From Myotis daubentonii (taxonomy: Eukaryota; Chordata; Mammalia; Chiroptera; Vespertilionidae): a stretch of 64,000 bases of DNA. The position numbers and the translations under genes were made by a program. This document shows positions 11,300-22,506 of the stretch, one piece after another. Location of the stretch: assembly GCF_963259705.1 (NCBI RefSeq), contig NC_081848.1, positions 51,297,408-51,361,407 on the forward strand, in the 5' to 3' direction. Position 1 is the first letter of the stretch. Each line of letters opens with the position of its first letter. The notes under the pieces were generated by a model. That model was not told where the DNA came from. It made no database searches and worked only from the letters and a program-made list of their open reading frames with translations.

Positions 11300-11562
11300 T
11301 TTTCTCCGCCGCTGCCTCCTTCAGGACGTCTTCTCGCAGTCTGCTCTTCCTTTGCCAGAAGGGGGTCTTCACTTCCTTTGGCCCATCAATGTCTTCATGC
11401 CGCTTTCACCGTCCAGCGTGTTTAAGTCCAGCGTGTTTAACTGTCCTTTGAGGTGTCCTTTCTTCCTCCTAAACTGTAAGCTCTTTCAGGGTATGGGCTG
11501 CAGCTAGTACAACTTTATGTTCTCCATAGTGCTTTGCCTATAATAGGCATTCAGAATATACT
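11300..11562 (+). repeat. L2 LINE 3' end
   Basis: CTCCTTCAGGACGTCTTCTC at the start, then CTAAACTGTAAGCTCTTTCAGGGTATGGGCTG and GTGCTTTGCCTATAATAGGCATTCAGAATAT, matching the L2 3' UTR layout. Confidence 0.75.
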
Positions 11563-12229
11563 AGTATCTGTGGAGGGGATGACTTTGGGGCCACTGGGAT
11601 TCATTTGTTGTGTTCCTCGGAGAGTTGGGTGAACGGTGCCAGCGTGAGTTGACCTGCAAGAGCAGCCATCGATTACACAGGTTCTGGCTTCTGCTTTTTA
11701 TTAAATTCTTTCCTGTTATAGCTGGAGATCCCTCCCCTCCTTTTCAAACCCAGGCTCATGGGGTAGTGCAAATTTGCACAGTTATCCTCTAAGCAAATTG
11801 GCTAAAACAGTAAATCCCCTGGAAGCAGAGTGGCCCTGGACATGCTGTTAAAAAAACGGCATGGGTTTCATTTTAGAGAGTAGAAAAGAGTTATGTTGGA
11901 AGAACTTGACTCCTGCCAAGTCAGAGACACGTCTTATTATACTTATCTTCTATTACGGCTGAGTCGGCATTGTGGTGGTTGGTTTTGGGAGCTCCCTTCC
12001 ATGTACCTAGACGAGAGGAAGACGATGTGTGTGTGTTGGACGGGCCTCCTGACAAGTTCTGGGAGAATGCAGTGTGACCACTCAGTTTGGAATTTTGCTG
12101 AAGGAGCCACTCTTCCTTGCTTTGAGACGTTACAGATGATTGAGGTGTCTGATACCACGTGACCCCAATCATATTAACTCCCAATGAGAAAGTCTTGGTC
12201 CTCTCTTCCAACCTCCTGGCCAGTCACTC

Positions 12230-12560
12230 CCACCCAGTATTCCCCAGTTTCAATCATGCTCAACTATCTCTTTGCCTCTGTGCCTTCTCCTCCACCTGCA
12301 CTTACTTGGGATACACTCTTGCCATTCTGAGCTCTTCTTCTAAAGAGAAGAATGTCCATTATTTCACAGCAGCTTAGTTCCGATACTGTACGCCTTCCTT
12401 CTTTCCCTCAGTCCCCCATACTGTAACTCAACATTAGCATTAATCACATCGTCTTCTACATCTTGAACTTACCTCATTCTCTCCGTCTGAGTGCCTGGAG
12501 GGAGAAACGGTATCTCAGCCTTGTATTCTGCCTAGTACAGAGAAGCTCAGAGTGTGTGTG
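12230..12560 (+). repeat. L2 LINE 3' fragment
   Basis: Pyrimidine-rich block followed by GTGCCTGGAGGGAGAAACGGTATC and CCTTGTATTCTGCCTAGTACAGAGAAGCTCAG, a decayed L2 3' layout. Boundaries are uncertain. Confidence 0.5.
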
Positions 12561-12796
12561 CACAAGTAAAAGTATTTGGAAGTGATGGTAATAGCTAACA
12601 TTTCCAAATGCTGTAACTTTTGTTAACAGGAGTGAGCCATGGTTCTGATGATGGTCACTCATTTTTGGTATCTTTAAGGGCAGAACTCTCCAAAATGAAA
12701 TATAATTAAGCGTATGCTGATGAAAACATATGCCATGCGTGTGCCCAGCTCTCCAGCCTTGCAATGTAGACATCCAATGGATATCTGTGGGATGAC

Positions 12797-12826
12797 TGAA
12801 TGAGTGAGTGAGTGAGTGAGTGAGTG
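12797..12826. repeat. (TGAG)n microsatellite
   Basis: Seven TGAG units preceded by GATATCTGTGGGATGACTGAA, which looks like an L2 tail (TTTGTTGAATGAATGAATG) expanded into a tetranucleotide run. Confidence 0.9.
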
Positions 12827-13504
12827 AATGAAAAAGCTTCTACCCTCTGGGAAGGAGAGGAGGGGGGATGGACTAAACTTCTCCACTGCTCTTGAAAGCT
12901 GGGCTTCTTGCTTGGCTTGAGGGCCCAGGCAGGGGCTGAGCTGACAGAAGAATTCACATTTCTTCTTCCTTGTAATTTCCATTTTTGAGAACCAGCAGGT
13001 CTTCTGTATCTTCTCACATTTTCCTAGGCCCACCCAGAGCATTTACCCTGTTCCTCAAAATTTGAGAATTCTACCATGTTTTAACCTAACATGAAAAATG
13101 CTCTGATGACAAACCCGAACAGACAACCCAAATGAGGAAACAAAGAAACAACCTCCAAATGAAAGAACTAGCGAATTCTCCAGAAGAAGAGATAAATGAA
13201 GCGGTGATAAGAAATTTATCTGAAAAATGCTCTCATGGCTTCAAAGGCCTCGCTGCACCATCCTCTCTGAACCTAACTGGTGTCATTGTAGAATGATGCA
13301 GTCCCGGGAAGAACCCGGCGCTCACCCTGCTTAGGGCAGGCTCCAAGCCTGCATACTCATGCCCTGGCGATCCCTCTCCATAGAAGTGTGGACATGGCAG
13401 TTGTCAGCATTTAGCTGGCATTTGTATGTGTGTATTCAGGCGAACATGAGAAAGACCCATTGAAACACTGGACACACACAGAAGTGAAGAAAATTTTATC
13501 TTCT

Positions 13505-14043
13505 TTTTTTTTTTTATTTGTTCTTTTTATTTATTTATTGTCTACTTTGATTTTTTTTTTTTTAGTTTTATTGCTTAAAGTATTATGAAGGGTATTACAT
13601 ATGTCTCCTTTTCCCCCCCACCCTTGACAATCCCCTGGCCTCCCTTACCCCCCAGTGTTATGTCCATTGGTTATGCTTATATGCATGCATATAAGTCCTT
13701 CAGTTGATCTCTTACCCGCCCCCTTCTGCCCCCCTCCCCTCCCTGGCCTTCCCACTGCAGTTTGACAGTCTGTTTGAGGCAGCTCTGCCTCTGTATCTAT
13801 TTTTGTTCATAAGTTTATAATGGTCTCTATTATCCATGAATGAGTGAGATCATGTGGTATTTTTCCTTCATTGACTGGCTTATTTCACTTAGCATAATGC
13901 TCTCCAGTTCCATCCATGCTGTTGCAAATGGTAAGAGTTCCTTCTTTTTTACAGCAGCATAGTATTCCATCGTGTAGATGTACCACAGTTTTCTAATCCA
14001 TTCATCTACTGATGGGCACTTAGGCTGTTTCCAGATCTTAGCT
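13505..14043 (-). mobile_element. 5'-truncated L1 retrotransposon
   Basis: Minus-strand L1 insertion with a perfect 16-bp duplication (13489-13504 and 14044-14059, GAAAATTTTATCTTCT). On the minus strand the ORF2 C-terminal reading is clear (WMELESIMLSEISQSMKEKY), followed by a 3' UTR with CAATAAAACT and an A-tract (13551-13563). A 35-nt segment with overlapping AATAAA motifs and a second A-tract (13505-13515) come next. Only the last part of ORF2 survives, so it cannot move by itself. Confidence 0.93.
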
Positions 14044-14059
14044 GAAAATTTTATCTTCT

Positions 14060-17049
14060 ATTGTGAAGATGATGACAGTGAAAATTCCCAAGATGTTGGT
14101 TTGTCTACCAGCTATTACCAGAAGCTGTGTCTTGTATATACAAAACCTGCTTATCGAACAGATAACCTTCAGAATGGTGCTATACATGTAACACACAATG
14201 TGTACATTATACTAAGATGTTTTACTCTTATGGGTTATCTGTAGTGATGTGGATAGTAATTCTTAGTTTACTTTTTCATACTACAAGTTGTTGACCATTC
14301 AAGAAAAGGTTGAGCTATAAATATTTCATATGAGGTGATAGATCTCTTTCCTACATCGGCTGGCAAAGGAAACTCCCTTATCTGAATCCCTCACATATAG
14401 TCTGATTGCCCTCACGTGTGTATCTTGCTGAAACTTTTAAAGTAAGTTGAATGATCACCATTAGGCAATGCTGGCTTGTGTTCTCACCATGCTTATTTAC
14501 AAGGGCTGGTAGAGTGTGAGTGATGAAATTGAAACTTAGTTTGAACTTAATGTGGGAAACAAAATAAATTGGACTCTTGAAATTTTGCGTAGATATCTGT
14601 CACAGCCTGGTACTAAGTCTGAGGATTTTTAGAATTGACCTCATTGAATGTTGAATTATGTTCTAAGATACATTTTAATAGTGTTTTTCTCCAGAAATAA
14701 AAGCTTATACTGACTGGCGAAACCACTCTTCAACTCTCTCTGAATTGAACATTTCCTAATAAGAAATGTTACCTATCTTTACAATTTTCCTACTGTCCTA
14801 CCTTCAGGTGTTTGGATTAGTTTTATCGAGTAGATTCCCCAGGCTGAAAGTAAAAGGTTAAATACTTGTAGGTACCATTTGCAACTACATATGAATCAGG
14901 ACTTTGTGTATATAGTAGTTAAAAGAGAAATGTATTAAATGCTTTACTGAGATTTAAAATTATGTTCATGAGGACAGTCTTGTTATACTTACAAGAAGAT
15001 ACTATAACTTAAATAATTAAGTTCTAATGGCACTTTTAATGTGTTTTATATATTGGGGTTACTAGTATAGATAAGGTTTCCTTGGACGGAGGCTGGTTTT
15101 CCTGTGTAAAGATTTCTAAAGCTGACAGTGGAGCTCCAGGCTGCAGCCTGCTGTGGTCGAACTGGGCACTTGTCATTGCTCTCCTTTCCTTCCTGGTTCC
15201 TTCTGGGACTCTCAGGATCCTGTGGTGTGGCTGGATCAGATGGTGCACCCCCGATGCCTGTGTCCTGAAGTTTGTGAACACTCCAAGCTTGAGTGGGAGG
15301 CTCAGCCTGGCAGACCCCATCAGAGGACGGGTGGTCACTGTTGAATCCCCTCACACTCTCCATGGGGCCCTCTGTTCCTGGAGAAGAGGGTGTCAGTCCC
15401 ATTTTGCACTGATGGGAAAACAGCTGGGGAAAAAAAGGGGGCGTGTGATTGGCCCAAGGTCATCTCTTGACCTTGAACCCAGCACTATCTTCACCTTGCG
15501 ATGTTATCCTTGTAGATCTCAGTTGCTGTGCCTAGGAGGAGAGTGTTGTAAACCAGATTGTTGGCTAGTTGGAGATTTTCCAGATGACTTAAGGGAAAGA
15601 AATAACAACATTTGCCGCACTTCCCCCCCCCCCACCCCCTTTTTCTTTTAGCAGAAGCATAGAGCCAGCAGAAGACTTGTTTACTTGTGGTGCTGTACTT
15701 GTATGACTAGATGTTTGTCTCACTTGCTGTGGGGGAAAGCAGTTGATGTGTTCTTTTGAAAGAACTGGACCCGAGACCTAGGATCACCCTTGCACTCTTC
15801 ACACTTCTTGCATTTGGTGGCTGGCCAGTTGCCTGCTTCTGTGTGTCAAAAACAAAAGCCCTCCACCAAGGACGTGATAGGGCTATCTGTAAGCCATTTT
15901 AAGGCACATGACCAGATGTGAGGATGGCACTTGAAGTAGCTTCACAAACTCTGTGCACCAGAACTTAACCACTTCACTCCCAGGCAACCTGCTCAACCTT
16001 AGCTACGTTACTCACCATGTATTCGCAGTTCTACTCTGCTTACTTTCTGCTTATCACGGCATAAACAGCTGGAGAGGGCCATTTATGGCTTTAAATAGAG
16101 AGGTGGCATCTGCTAGAGAGGAGAGGAGGTGATAGCTGATGATGTGGGGAGAGATAAACACGAGAGTAGTTACATTTAAAAAGTATATTAAACTGGGGTC
16201 CTTCAGCCCTCTTGCCCTGTTGTTTCGAGTGGTCCACACCGTTGTCTAGCACAGTGGGGTGCTGGGTGCGCATAATATGACTGTGACCTTTAAGTAGCAC
16301 CCTGCTTCTGTCTGGTGAGCTCTGTGTAAAAAGACAGGGAAGAACTGTGGAAATAGCCTTCAGAAGTGAAACAAACATTTTGATGCTCATGGTGCTGATC
16401 AGTATTCATACTGAAAGAATATGAACAAAGAACAGTTTTTCCCTAAGGGTACTGGTAACATGAAATCTTATGCTACACTGATTAGTGGCAGTGGGTTTTA
16501 TTTTAAAGCACTTTCTTTTCTATTGCTAAAATATGTGCTCTTGGCCCTCGCTCTGATCTTGCGGTTTCCAAAGTCCCTTAGAGGACAAGGATGATGAGTG
16601 AGGATATACATCTCAGCTCCAGCTGCTGCTCCTCTGCAGGGGTCTGTCTTGCAGAAGCTACAGGCTCTCTGGATGTTGACAAGGGTCCTATGTGTGTCCT
16701 GTGTGCTTTGTGCTCTGAGTCCAGTGCTAAGGACCTCTCTGTGGAATAGTTGTCTTCACCTGAGGCCTGTGTAATTATTCATCCCCTAGAGCAGCCCAGA
16801 GTTGACCCGGTTAGGCTCTTGAACCCTGGACAAGTGTAATAAAACTCTGCCTGTTTTCCTTGAAGAGGCAGAATTGGTGAGGTGAATATGGATGAGTTCC
16901 AAGGGCAGTTTTGTGAGTCAGAGACTTTATCTTGCTGAAGGCGTTAACTCCTTTGATTCAAAACACCCTTGATTGAGTTGCGGGTAGGGGGCAAATTTTA
17001 CACACTACTGGCAGGAGTCTAAATTGTATAGCTTTTTTGGAGGGCCTTT
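14060..17049. other. Non-coding stretch
   Basis: Mostly unique sequence with an antisense MIR fragment (about 15395-15490) and a C-run at about 15625-15640. The longest open frame in the window (189 aa, 15082-15651) lies here. It has no domain, partly overlaps the MIR and shows no exon signals, so I treat it as chance. Confidence 0.6.
15395..15490 (-). repeat. MIR SINE fragment
   Basis: CCCATTTTGCACTGATGGGAAAACAGCTGGGG, then GATTGGCCCAAGGTCATCTC and CTTGAACCCAGCAC: antisense MIR core to head. Confidence 0.7.
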
Positions 17050-17261
17050 CTTTAAATATAGTTTTCATTGATTTCAGAGAGGGAGGGGAGAGGTAGAGAG
17101 AGAGAGAAACATGAATGATGAGAGAGATCGGCTGCCTCCTGCATGCACCCTACTGGGGATTGAGCCTGTAACCTGGGCATGTGCCCTTGCCCAGAATGGA
17201 ATGTGGGACCCTTCAGTCCACAGGACAATGCTCTTTCCATTGAGCCAAACCAGCTAGAGCT
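17050..17261 (-). mobile_element. Ves SINE
   Basis: Antisense Ves: CATTGATTTCAGAGAGG, GA-rich tract, GGCTGCCTCCTGCATGC, CCTACTGGGGATTGAGCC, GGGACCCTTCAGTCCAC, ending CATTGAGCCAAACCAGCTAG. An approximately 11-bp duplication (17039-17049 and 17262-17272, GGAGGGCCTTT, one mismatch) brackets it. Confidence 0.9.
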
Positions 17262-17272
17262 GGAGCGCCTTT

Positions 17273-17850
17273 TGACAATAGGAATTTGAAATGTTCAGCG
17301 TGTGGTACTCTATGACCTGGTGGCTCTACTTCATGTAATTTATCCTAAGGGATGAACAGTATAAATATGTACAAGGATGTTCCTCACCATATTCTTCAGT
17401 GTAGTGACAAACGGGGACTTTAAAACATTCATCAATAAAGGAATAGTTAAATAAAATTTAGTAAAGCCGTATAGTGAATGTTATATAAACCAGTGGTCGC
17501 CAACCGGTGGTCTGAAAGGTTGGCGACTGCTGATATAAACAGTTGTTGAAAGTGATGAGGTCAACTTCTGTTTTGTTACGGAAAGATGGCAAAGAAATTA
17601 TGTGAGAAAGTTAGATTATAGATCAGTATGTATAGTATGATTCTATTTTCAATATACATGTATATAGAATGAGTATGTATTATAATTTTATGTGCATTAA
17701 TTTTGAGGTGAGAATATACATAAAATGCTAATAGTGATCATTTATTTAGGATTTAGGATTATGTAAGGACTCTCCTTTTCTACCTCATACATTTCTATAT
17801 TGCTTGAGCTGTTTATAAAGAGATGACCATAAAAATTAATTTTTAGCCAA
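17273..17850 (+). repeat. Old L1/HAL1-type LINE fragment
   Basis: Sense layout typical of old L1 3' ends: TACAAGGATGTTCCTCACC, AATAGTTAAATAAAATTTAG, ATAGTGAATGTTATATAAAC, AAAGATGGCAAAGAAATTATG and an AT-rich 3' UTR. The 42-bp hAT remnant at 17491-17532 is inserted in it. Confidence 0.55.
17491..17532 (+). mobile_element. 42-bp hAT remnant with intact TSD
   Basis: Ends CAGTGGTCGCCAACC and GGTTGGCGACTGCTG form 15-bp inverted repeats with two mismatches, separated by only 12 bp. The flanks carry the identical 8-bp duplication ATATAAAC (17483-17490 and 17533-17540). It sits in an old LINE, which confirms insertion rather than chance. Confidence 0.88.
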
Positions 17851-18134
17851 CAGGTAGAGATGGTTAGGTCATGTCAGAAGGTGGAAGGAAGAAATAAGTA
17901 GTAGCATGTGCAGGATTAGTGATCAGAAACAACAGAAGTCCTGAGTAGAACAGGAGTTGGAAGAGATTGGCCTCGTTATGAAGTAATATTTTGTTCATTT
18001 GATCCAGATTTGTCTAAAGCCACCTCATTAGTCACCAGGGACCCCCTAAGACCAAACCTTGGTCTTTCCCAGCTCAGCTTCTCTCTATCCTCTGGGATAC
18101 TGCATACCATGAACCTCTCAGGAACCAACTAGAC

Positions 18135-18350
18135 CAGCGGTTCTCAACCTGTGGGTCGCGACCCCTTTGGCGGTCGAACGACCCTTTCACAGGGGTCGCC
18201 TAAGACCATCCTGCATATCAGATATTTACATGACGATTCATAACAGTAGCAACATTACAGTTATGAAGTAGCAACGAAAATAATTTTATGGTTGGGTCAC
18301 AACATAAATGAGGAACTGTATTTAAAGGGCCAGGAGGTTGAGACCCACTG
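18135..18350 (+). mobile_element. SPIN-type hAT MITE, copy 2 (216 bp)
   Basis: Ends CAGCGGTTCTCAACCTG and AGGTTGAGACCCACTG, same body as copy 1 (2334-2545), and a perfect 8-bp duplication AACTAGAC (18127-18134 and 18351-18358). It has the same internal deletion as copy 1 relative to copy 3. Confidence 0.92.
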
Positions 18351-19016
18351 AACTAGACCCTTAGCTCAGTGGTCTTGGCTGGTAGGGCTGAGGTCTAAAG
18401 GCTAGGCCCACTTTAGTCCTTTAGTGTCCTTTCCCCCACGTCAGGGTGTGTGTCTGTGTGATGCAGATTCGCATCTCCCTTTTTGTCCCCTAAAGATTGC
18501 AAACAGGTCCTTTATCTTCTCAGGTTTTACTGAGAATGACTGCAAGGAAACAGATAGGGAAGTAAAGGTAGCAAAGGTAAAGTAGCAGAGATAGCAAGAT
18601 AACAAATTAATAGTAACAATGGAGCAAATTTGGGGTCCTTCACAAGGTTCCGCTCCTCCTACAAAGTCGTCGTCTGATTGCTGCAACAAGTTCCCTAAAC
18701 TCATCTATCATTCTCCAGGGCTGAATGTGCCAAACCTTCCTCTCCTCTCAGCTCCCCTTCTCCAGGTCCCCTCGACTTCTTTTTCCATCAGGGTCCCAGA
18801 GCCCAGAGCTAGGGCTACACGTGTAATTAAGGTACTCTGGGCTAAAAGTGGAGGGTCCATTTTCAGGTCCACTTGGGCAATTGGCATATTTTGAGGGACA
18901 TTGTGTAATAGCCCTATATAGGTTCAGTCTTCTTAAATTATTTCTTCATGCAATTTCCCTTAAAAATCTTCCACCTCCTACTTACCTATCTGCTCATTTA
19001 TTTTTTCTTTCACTGG

Positions 19017-19040
19017 CCCATCCATCCATCCATCCATCCA
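19017..19040. repeat. (CCAT)n run
   Basis: About six CCAT units within a pyrimidine-rich segment. Confidence 0.9.
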
Positions 19041-19229
19041 ATAACATTAGCTCCTTATTGGAGAAAATTGCTGTTTTTAGCCCTTAGATATAAACGTGTC
19101 AGGGTGCGCTCAGTTCTCATTCTACCATTCTGACCATTTGCCTCTGGACCCCTTCATTGCTGGCTCAGCTTCCTCCTACGAGGCCTGGTCACTTTTTCAG
19201 TTGATGCTTACATGTGGATGACTCCCATC

Positions 19230-19400
19230 CCAGCTCCCTACTTAGTTGCACTGTGGCCTTGGGCAAGTTACCCGAACTCTGTGTCACTGTCCTCATGTGG
19301 TAAAATGGGAATAATAATATAATTACCTCAAAGGTTGTTTTGAAGATGAAATTAAATAATGCATGTAAAGTACTTGGCACATTGGCTAGACTATATTAAG
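19230..19400 (+). repeat. MIR SINE fragment
   Basis: Sense MIR from GCCTTGGGCAAGTTACCCGAAC through TGGTAAAATGGGAATAATAATA, GGTTGTTTTGAAGATGAAATTA to CATGTAAAGTACTTGGCACA. Confidence 0.85.
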
Positions 19401-19478
19401 GGCTAAAATGTTACCACCACCACCACCATTACATTAATGTTTCTGCCCCTGGGAAATATATTAATCCTGTGGGAGGTA

Positions 19479-19650
19479 CAGTGGGGCCTTGACTTACAAG
19501 TTTAGAGTTCAATTCGTCCCGAGACCGAGTTCGTTAAGGAGCTCGTTAACTCAAATTACTCTGTCAACTCAATGCAGAAAATCGTCGGAGAGACAGCTGG
19601 TATCTCAAAAAACTCGTTAGTCGGGACACTCGTAAGTCAAGGCCCCACTG
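19479..19650 (+). mobile_element. TA-flanked Tc1/mariner-type MITE (172 bp)
   Basis: Begins CAGTGGGGCCTTGACTTACA and ends with its complement, TAAGTCAAGGCCCCACTG. It is flanked by TA on both sides (19477-19478, 19651-19652). The internal GTTCGTTAAGGAGCTCGTTA and ACTCGTTAGTCGGGAC give further dyad symmetry. No transposase is present. A pogo/Tigger-like origin is inference. Confidence 0.88.
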
Positions 19651-20320
19651 TACTTTGAAAAAAGTACAATGAGAAGCCAGGTTTTTATCTGGATGAGAAT
19701 AAGTCAAATCCAGTATGGTTCGGGTTGATTATCAATCATCAGAGGGCAATTTTGAATTGACAACAATCAAGGGGTACCATCTGGGAAGACAGTAATGGGG
19801 AGTGCAGGGAGGAAGTGAGTCTTAAGTTGTACTTGGGTCTGAATGGACAAGGAAAACCATTAAGCTTGGACCTAAACTGAATTGGGAAGGTCTTTGGCCT
19901 TCTGTCTAGTTGGAGGCTTCTCAAGTTGGGGGCCAGATATGGCAGGTCTTTGAGTGATATCATTTATAACATTGATGAGAAAAAAAAATTGACTCCCACT
20001 GGGGCCACTGTCTGTATGGAGTTGACATGTTCTCCCCATGTCAACATGGGTTTTCTCTGGGTACCTCAGGTTCCTCCCACATCCCAAAGATGTACATGTC
20101 AGATACATTGGTGTGTCGAGGGGAGGATGGGATGGTTGCATTCCTCTCACTTGCTCCTGGGGATGCTGTTTCTGGACGCTGCAGTAGACAAGCCCCCACA
20201 CTGGGGAGCCCAGGGCGCCCATGGTGAATGTGAGCAGGGCTCCTAGAGACAGGACCTGCCATGCAGGGTCTTCGCCAGAAAGGCTGGGCTCTAGGAGTCT
20301 GCATAATTGGGATTCTATGT

Positions 20321-20540
20321 AGGGTTGTCAGGTAAAATACAGGATGCCCAGTAAAATTTGAATATCAGAAAAATAATCAGTACTTTTTTTTTTTAGTATA
20401 AGTCTACTCCCTAACGTGAATTTTAGAGAAGCAATATTTGGGACAAACATATTACAAAATTATTCCTTGTTTATGTGACATTTGAATGTAACTGGGCATC
20501 TTGTATTTTTATTTACTAAATCTGGCAACTCCAACTCTAG
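20321..20540. repeat. Fold-back ancient repeat (MER53-like)
   Basis: Left arm AGGGTTGTCAGGTAAAATACAGGATGCCCAG and right arm CTGGGCATCTTGTATTTTTATTTACTAAATCTGGCAAC are inverted copies around a centre near 20395-20460. This matches a widespread mammalian palindromic element. The family name is from memory. Confidence 0.55.
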
Positions 20541-20630
20541 GGGTTCCTGGATTAACTGAGGTGGTGAGGAAGATGGGAAAAAGGAGGGCACGGATAATCC
20601 TAGATCATCTTTAAAAAAGAAAATAAAATC

Positions 20631-20880
20631 GCCCTAGCTGGTTTGCTCAGTGGTTAGAGCATCGATCCATGGATTGAAGTGTATCAGGTTTGATTCCAGG
20701 TCAAGGGCATATACCTCGGTCACAGGCTCCATCCCCGGCTCCAGTTGGGGAGCGTGCGGGAGACAACCAATCCATGTGTCTCTCTCACATCAATGTTTCT
20801 CTCTCTCTCTTCCCCTCCTTTCCCCTCTCTCTAAAAATCAGTGGAAAAAATATCCTCGGGTGAGGATTAACAACAAAAAG
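20631..20880 (+). mobile_element. Ves SINE, long-tail type
   Basis: GCCCTAGCTGGTTTGCTCAGTGG head, B box GGTTTGATTCC, CACATCAATGTTTCTCTC, and the tail ATATCCTCGGGTGAGGATTAAC with a perfect 6-bp hairpin stem. No convincing duplication was found. Confidence 0.9.
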
Positions 20881-21256
20881 TCTTGACAAAGGAATATTGT
20901 GCTCACTTCCTAGTTCGCCCCACCCACCCTCCTTCCAAAACTGAGACTTTCCACTAAGAAACTTCACAAAGAGGTCATAGCCTAGTGGCTTCCCGTCCTG
21001 CTCTGGCTCTGCCTGTCAGCTTCCCGCTGAGGGCTGAAAGGAGCTCTAGCGAATGCTTTCTGCTCTGCCCTCATTTTCTGTTGCATTGGAGCCACAGGAC
21101 AAGCAGAATCACTGGACCCCCAATCCAGCCTCATTTTCTCTCTCAGAAAAGGGGCATGTGCTGCTGGATCCAAGACACAAACGATTGATCAGGAAAGTGA
21201 CCATTCGTATTTTCCTCCTGAACTTTACGTTTTGTCAGTGTCTTATTTCTAGCAAT

Positions 21257-21257
21257 G

Positions 21258-21307
<50 letters not shown>

Positions 21308-21314
21308 TGTGTGT
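21257..21314. repeat. (GT)n microsatellite
   Basis: About 28 GT units with one GG interruption near 21300. It abuts the T-rich end of an antisense Ves SINE. Confidence 0.97.
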
Positions 21315-21499
21315 TTTTTTTAATCCTCACCCAAGGATATGTTTTTGAGTATTTTTAGAGAGAGAAACATCTATCCCATACATGCCCCGACTGTGGATGG
21401 AACCTCTACCTAGGTATGTGCCCTAACTGGAAATCAAATCCTCAACCTTTTGGTATACATACAGGATGATGCTCCAACCAACCGAGTCACCTGGCCAGG
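21315..21499 (-). mobile_element. Ves SINE, long-tail type
   Basis: Antisense copy starting T-run, AATCCTCACCCAAGGATATG, with a shortened body, and ending CCAACCAACCGAGTCACCTGGCCAGG. The pyrimidine tract is mostly lost. Confidence 0.85.
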
Positions 21500-21515
21500 C
21501 ACTAGCAGTGCTTTT

Positions 21516-21740
21516 TTTATATATATAATATATATTTTTATTGATTTCAGAGAGGAAGGGAAAGGGAGAGAGAGGTAGAAACATCAATGATGAGAGAGAA
21601 TCACCAATCGGCTGCCTCCTGCATGCCCCCTACTGGGGATCGAGCCCACATCCGGGGCATGTGCCCTTGACCAGAATTGAACCTGGGACCCTTCAGTCCT
21701 TAGGCCAATGCTCTATCCACTGAGCTGAACCAACCAGGGC
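21516..21740 (-). mobile_element. Ves SINE
   Basis: Antisense Ves: ATTGATTTCAGAGAGGAAGG, GCTGCCTCCTGCATGCC, CCTACTGGGGATCGAGCC, ending CACTGAGCTGAACCAACCAGGG. It is flanked by the 13-bp duplication TAGCAGTGCTTTT (21503-21515 and 21741-21753). Confidence 0.93.
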
Positions 21741-21756
21741 TAGCAGTGCTTTTAAG

Positions 21757-22069
21757 TTAGGGGTCTGCACACTTTTTCTGTAAAAGGCCAGAGACTAGAT
21801 ATTTTTGCAGACCTGGTCGTCTTGGTCACCTCTACTTATCTCTGCTGGTATGAAAGCAGCCACAGACAATAGACAAGATGCCAGTCGACAGGCATCGCTG
21901 TATTCCAATAATGTTTTCTTTATGGACACTGAAGTGTGAATGTTATGTAATTTATATCCCTTTGATTATTTTCAACCGTTTAAACATCTACAAGCCATTC
22001 TTAGCTCGCAGGCCATACAAAAGCAGATGGCGGGCCAGGTTTGGCCTGGAAGCTAGTTTGTCAACCCTG
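21757..22069 (+). repeat. MER33-like hAT-Charlie MITE
   Basis: Matches a common mammalian MITE: TTTTTCTGTAAAAGGCCAGAGA, GAAAGCAGCCACAGACAATAGACAA, TCCAATAATGTTTTCTTTATGG, CGGGCCAGGTTTGGCCTGG, GTTTGTCAACCCTG. The family number is recalled, not checked. Confidence 0.7.
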
Positions 22070-22456
22070 TTTGGAGTCAGCAGCAGAGAACACTAGAGCT
22101 TGGCTCTCAGTTCCCCACTTGGGCTGCATGGCTTCTTCCCCTGAGATCACAGCTTCTGCCACTACCAACTGAGCAACTGTGCTGGGATCTTAAGTACGGG
22201 GTTTTTGCCTTTCAGCTTCTTTCAATGCAGATACAAACCCACATCCCATAAGTTCTTGTGTGAATTTGTACGTCTCCCTTAGAGAATGAGCCATTAACAG
22301 TCAAAAGTGTGGCCACAGAGTCTTACAATGAACGTAGTTTATACTGATCATAGGCTACAATATCGGGAGTAATTTTAGCCTAATACATAAGTAAGCAGCA
22401 GAACTGAATGTGGGACAATTATATGTCTGTGTTATAACGCTGCCTTCTACACACAG

Positions 22457-22457
<1 letters not shown>

Positions 22458-22503
<46 letters not shown>

Positions 22504-22506
22504 TGT
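22458..22506. repeat. (GT)n microsatellite
   Basis: About 22 GT units, decaying at the 3' side. Confidence 0.97.

Larger units (their letters stand above)
9673..13488. other. Non-coding stretch with MIR/L2 fossils
   Basis: No gene recognised. It holds a (CCCCCCA)n-like tract at 10483-10515, MIR fragments (about 10340-10432, 10755-10965, 11183-11295), L2 3' ends (about 11300-11562, 12230-12560) and a (TGAG)n run at 12797-12826. Confidence 0.6.

Noticed and set aside
13978..14244. 88-aa + frame over the L1 edge
   Set aside because: Runs across an L1 in antisense and into unique sequence; no gene.
15082..15651. 189-aa open frame on + strand (longest in window)
   Set aside because: No recognisable domain, overlaps an antisense MIR and ends in a C/T-rich run; no exon signals. 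Chance frame.
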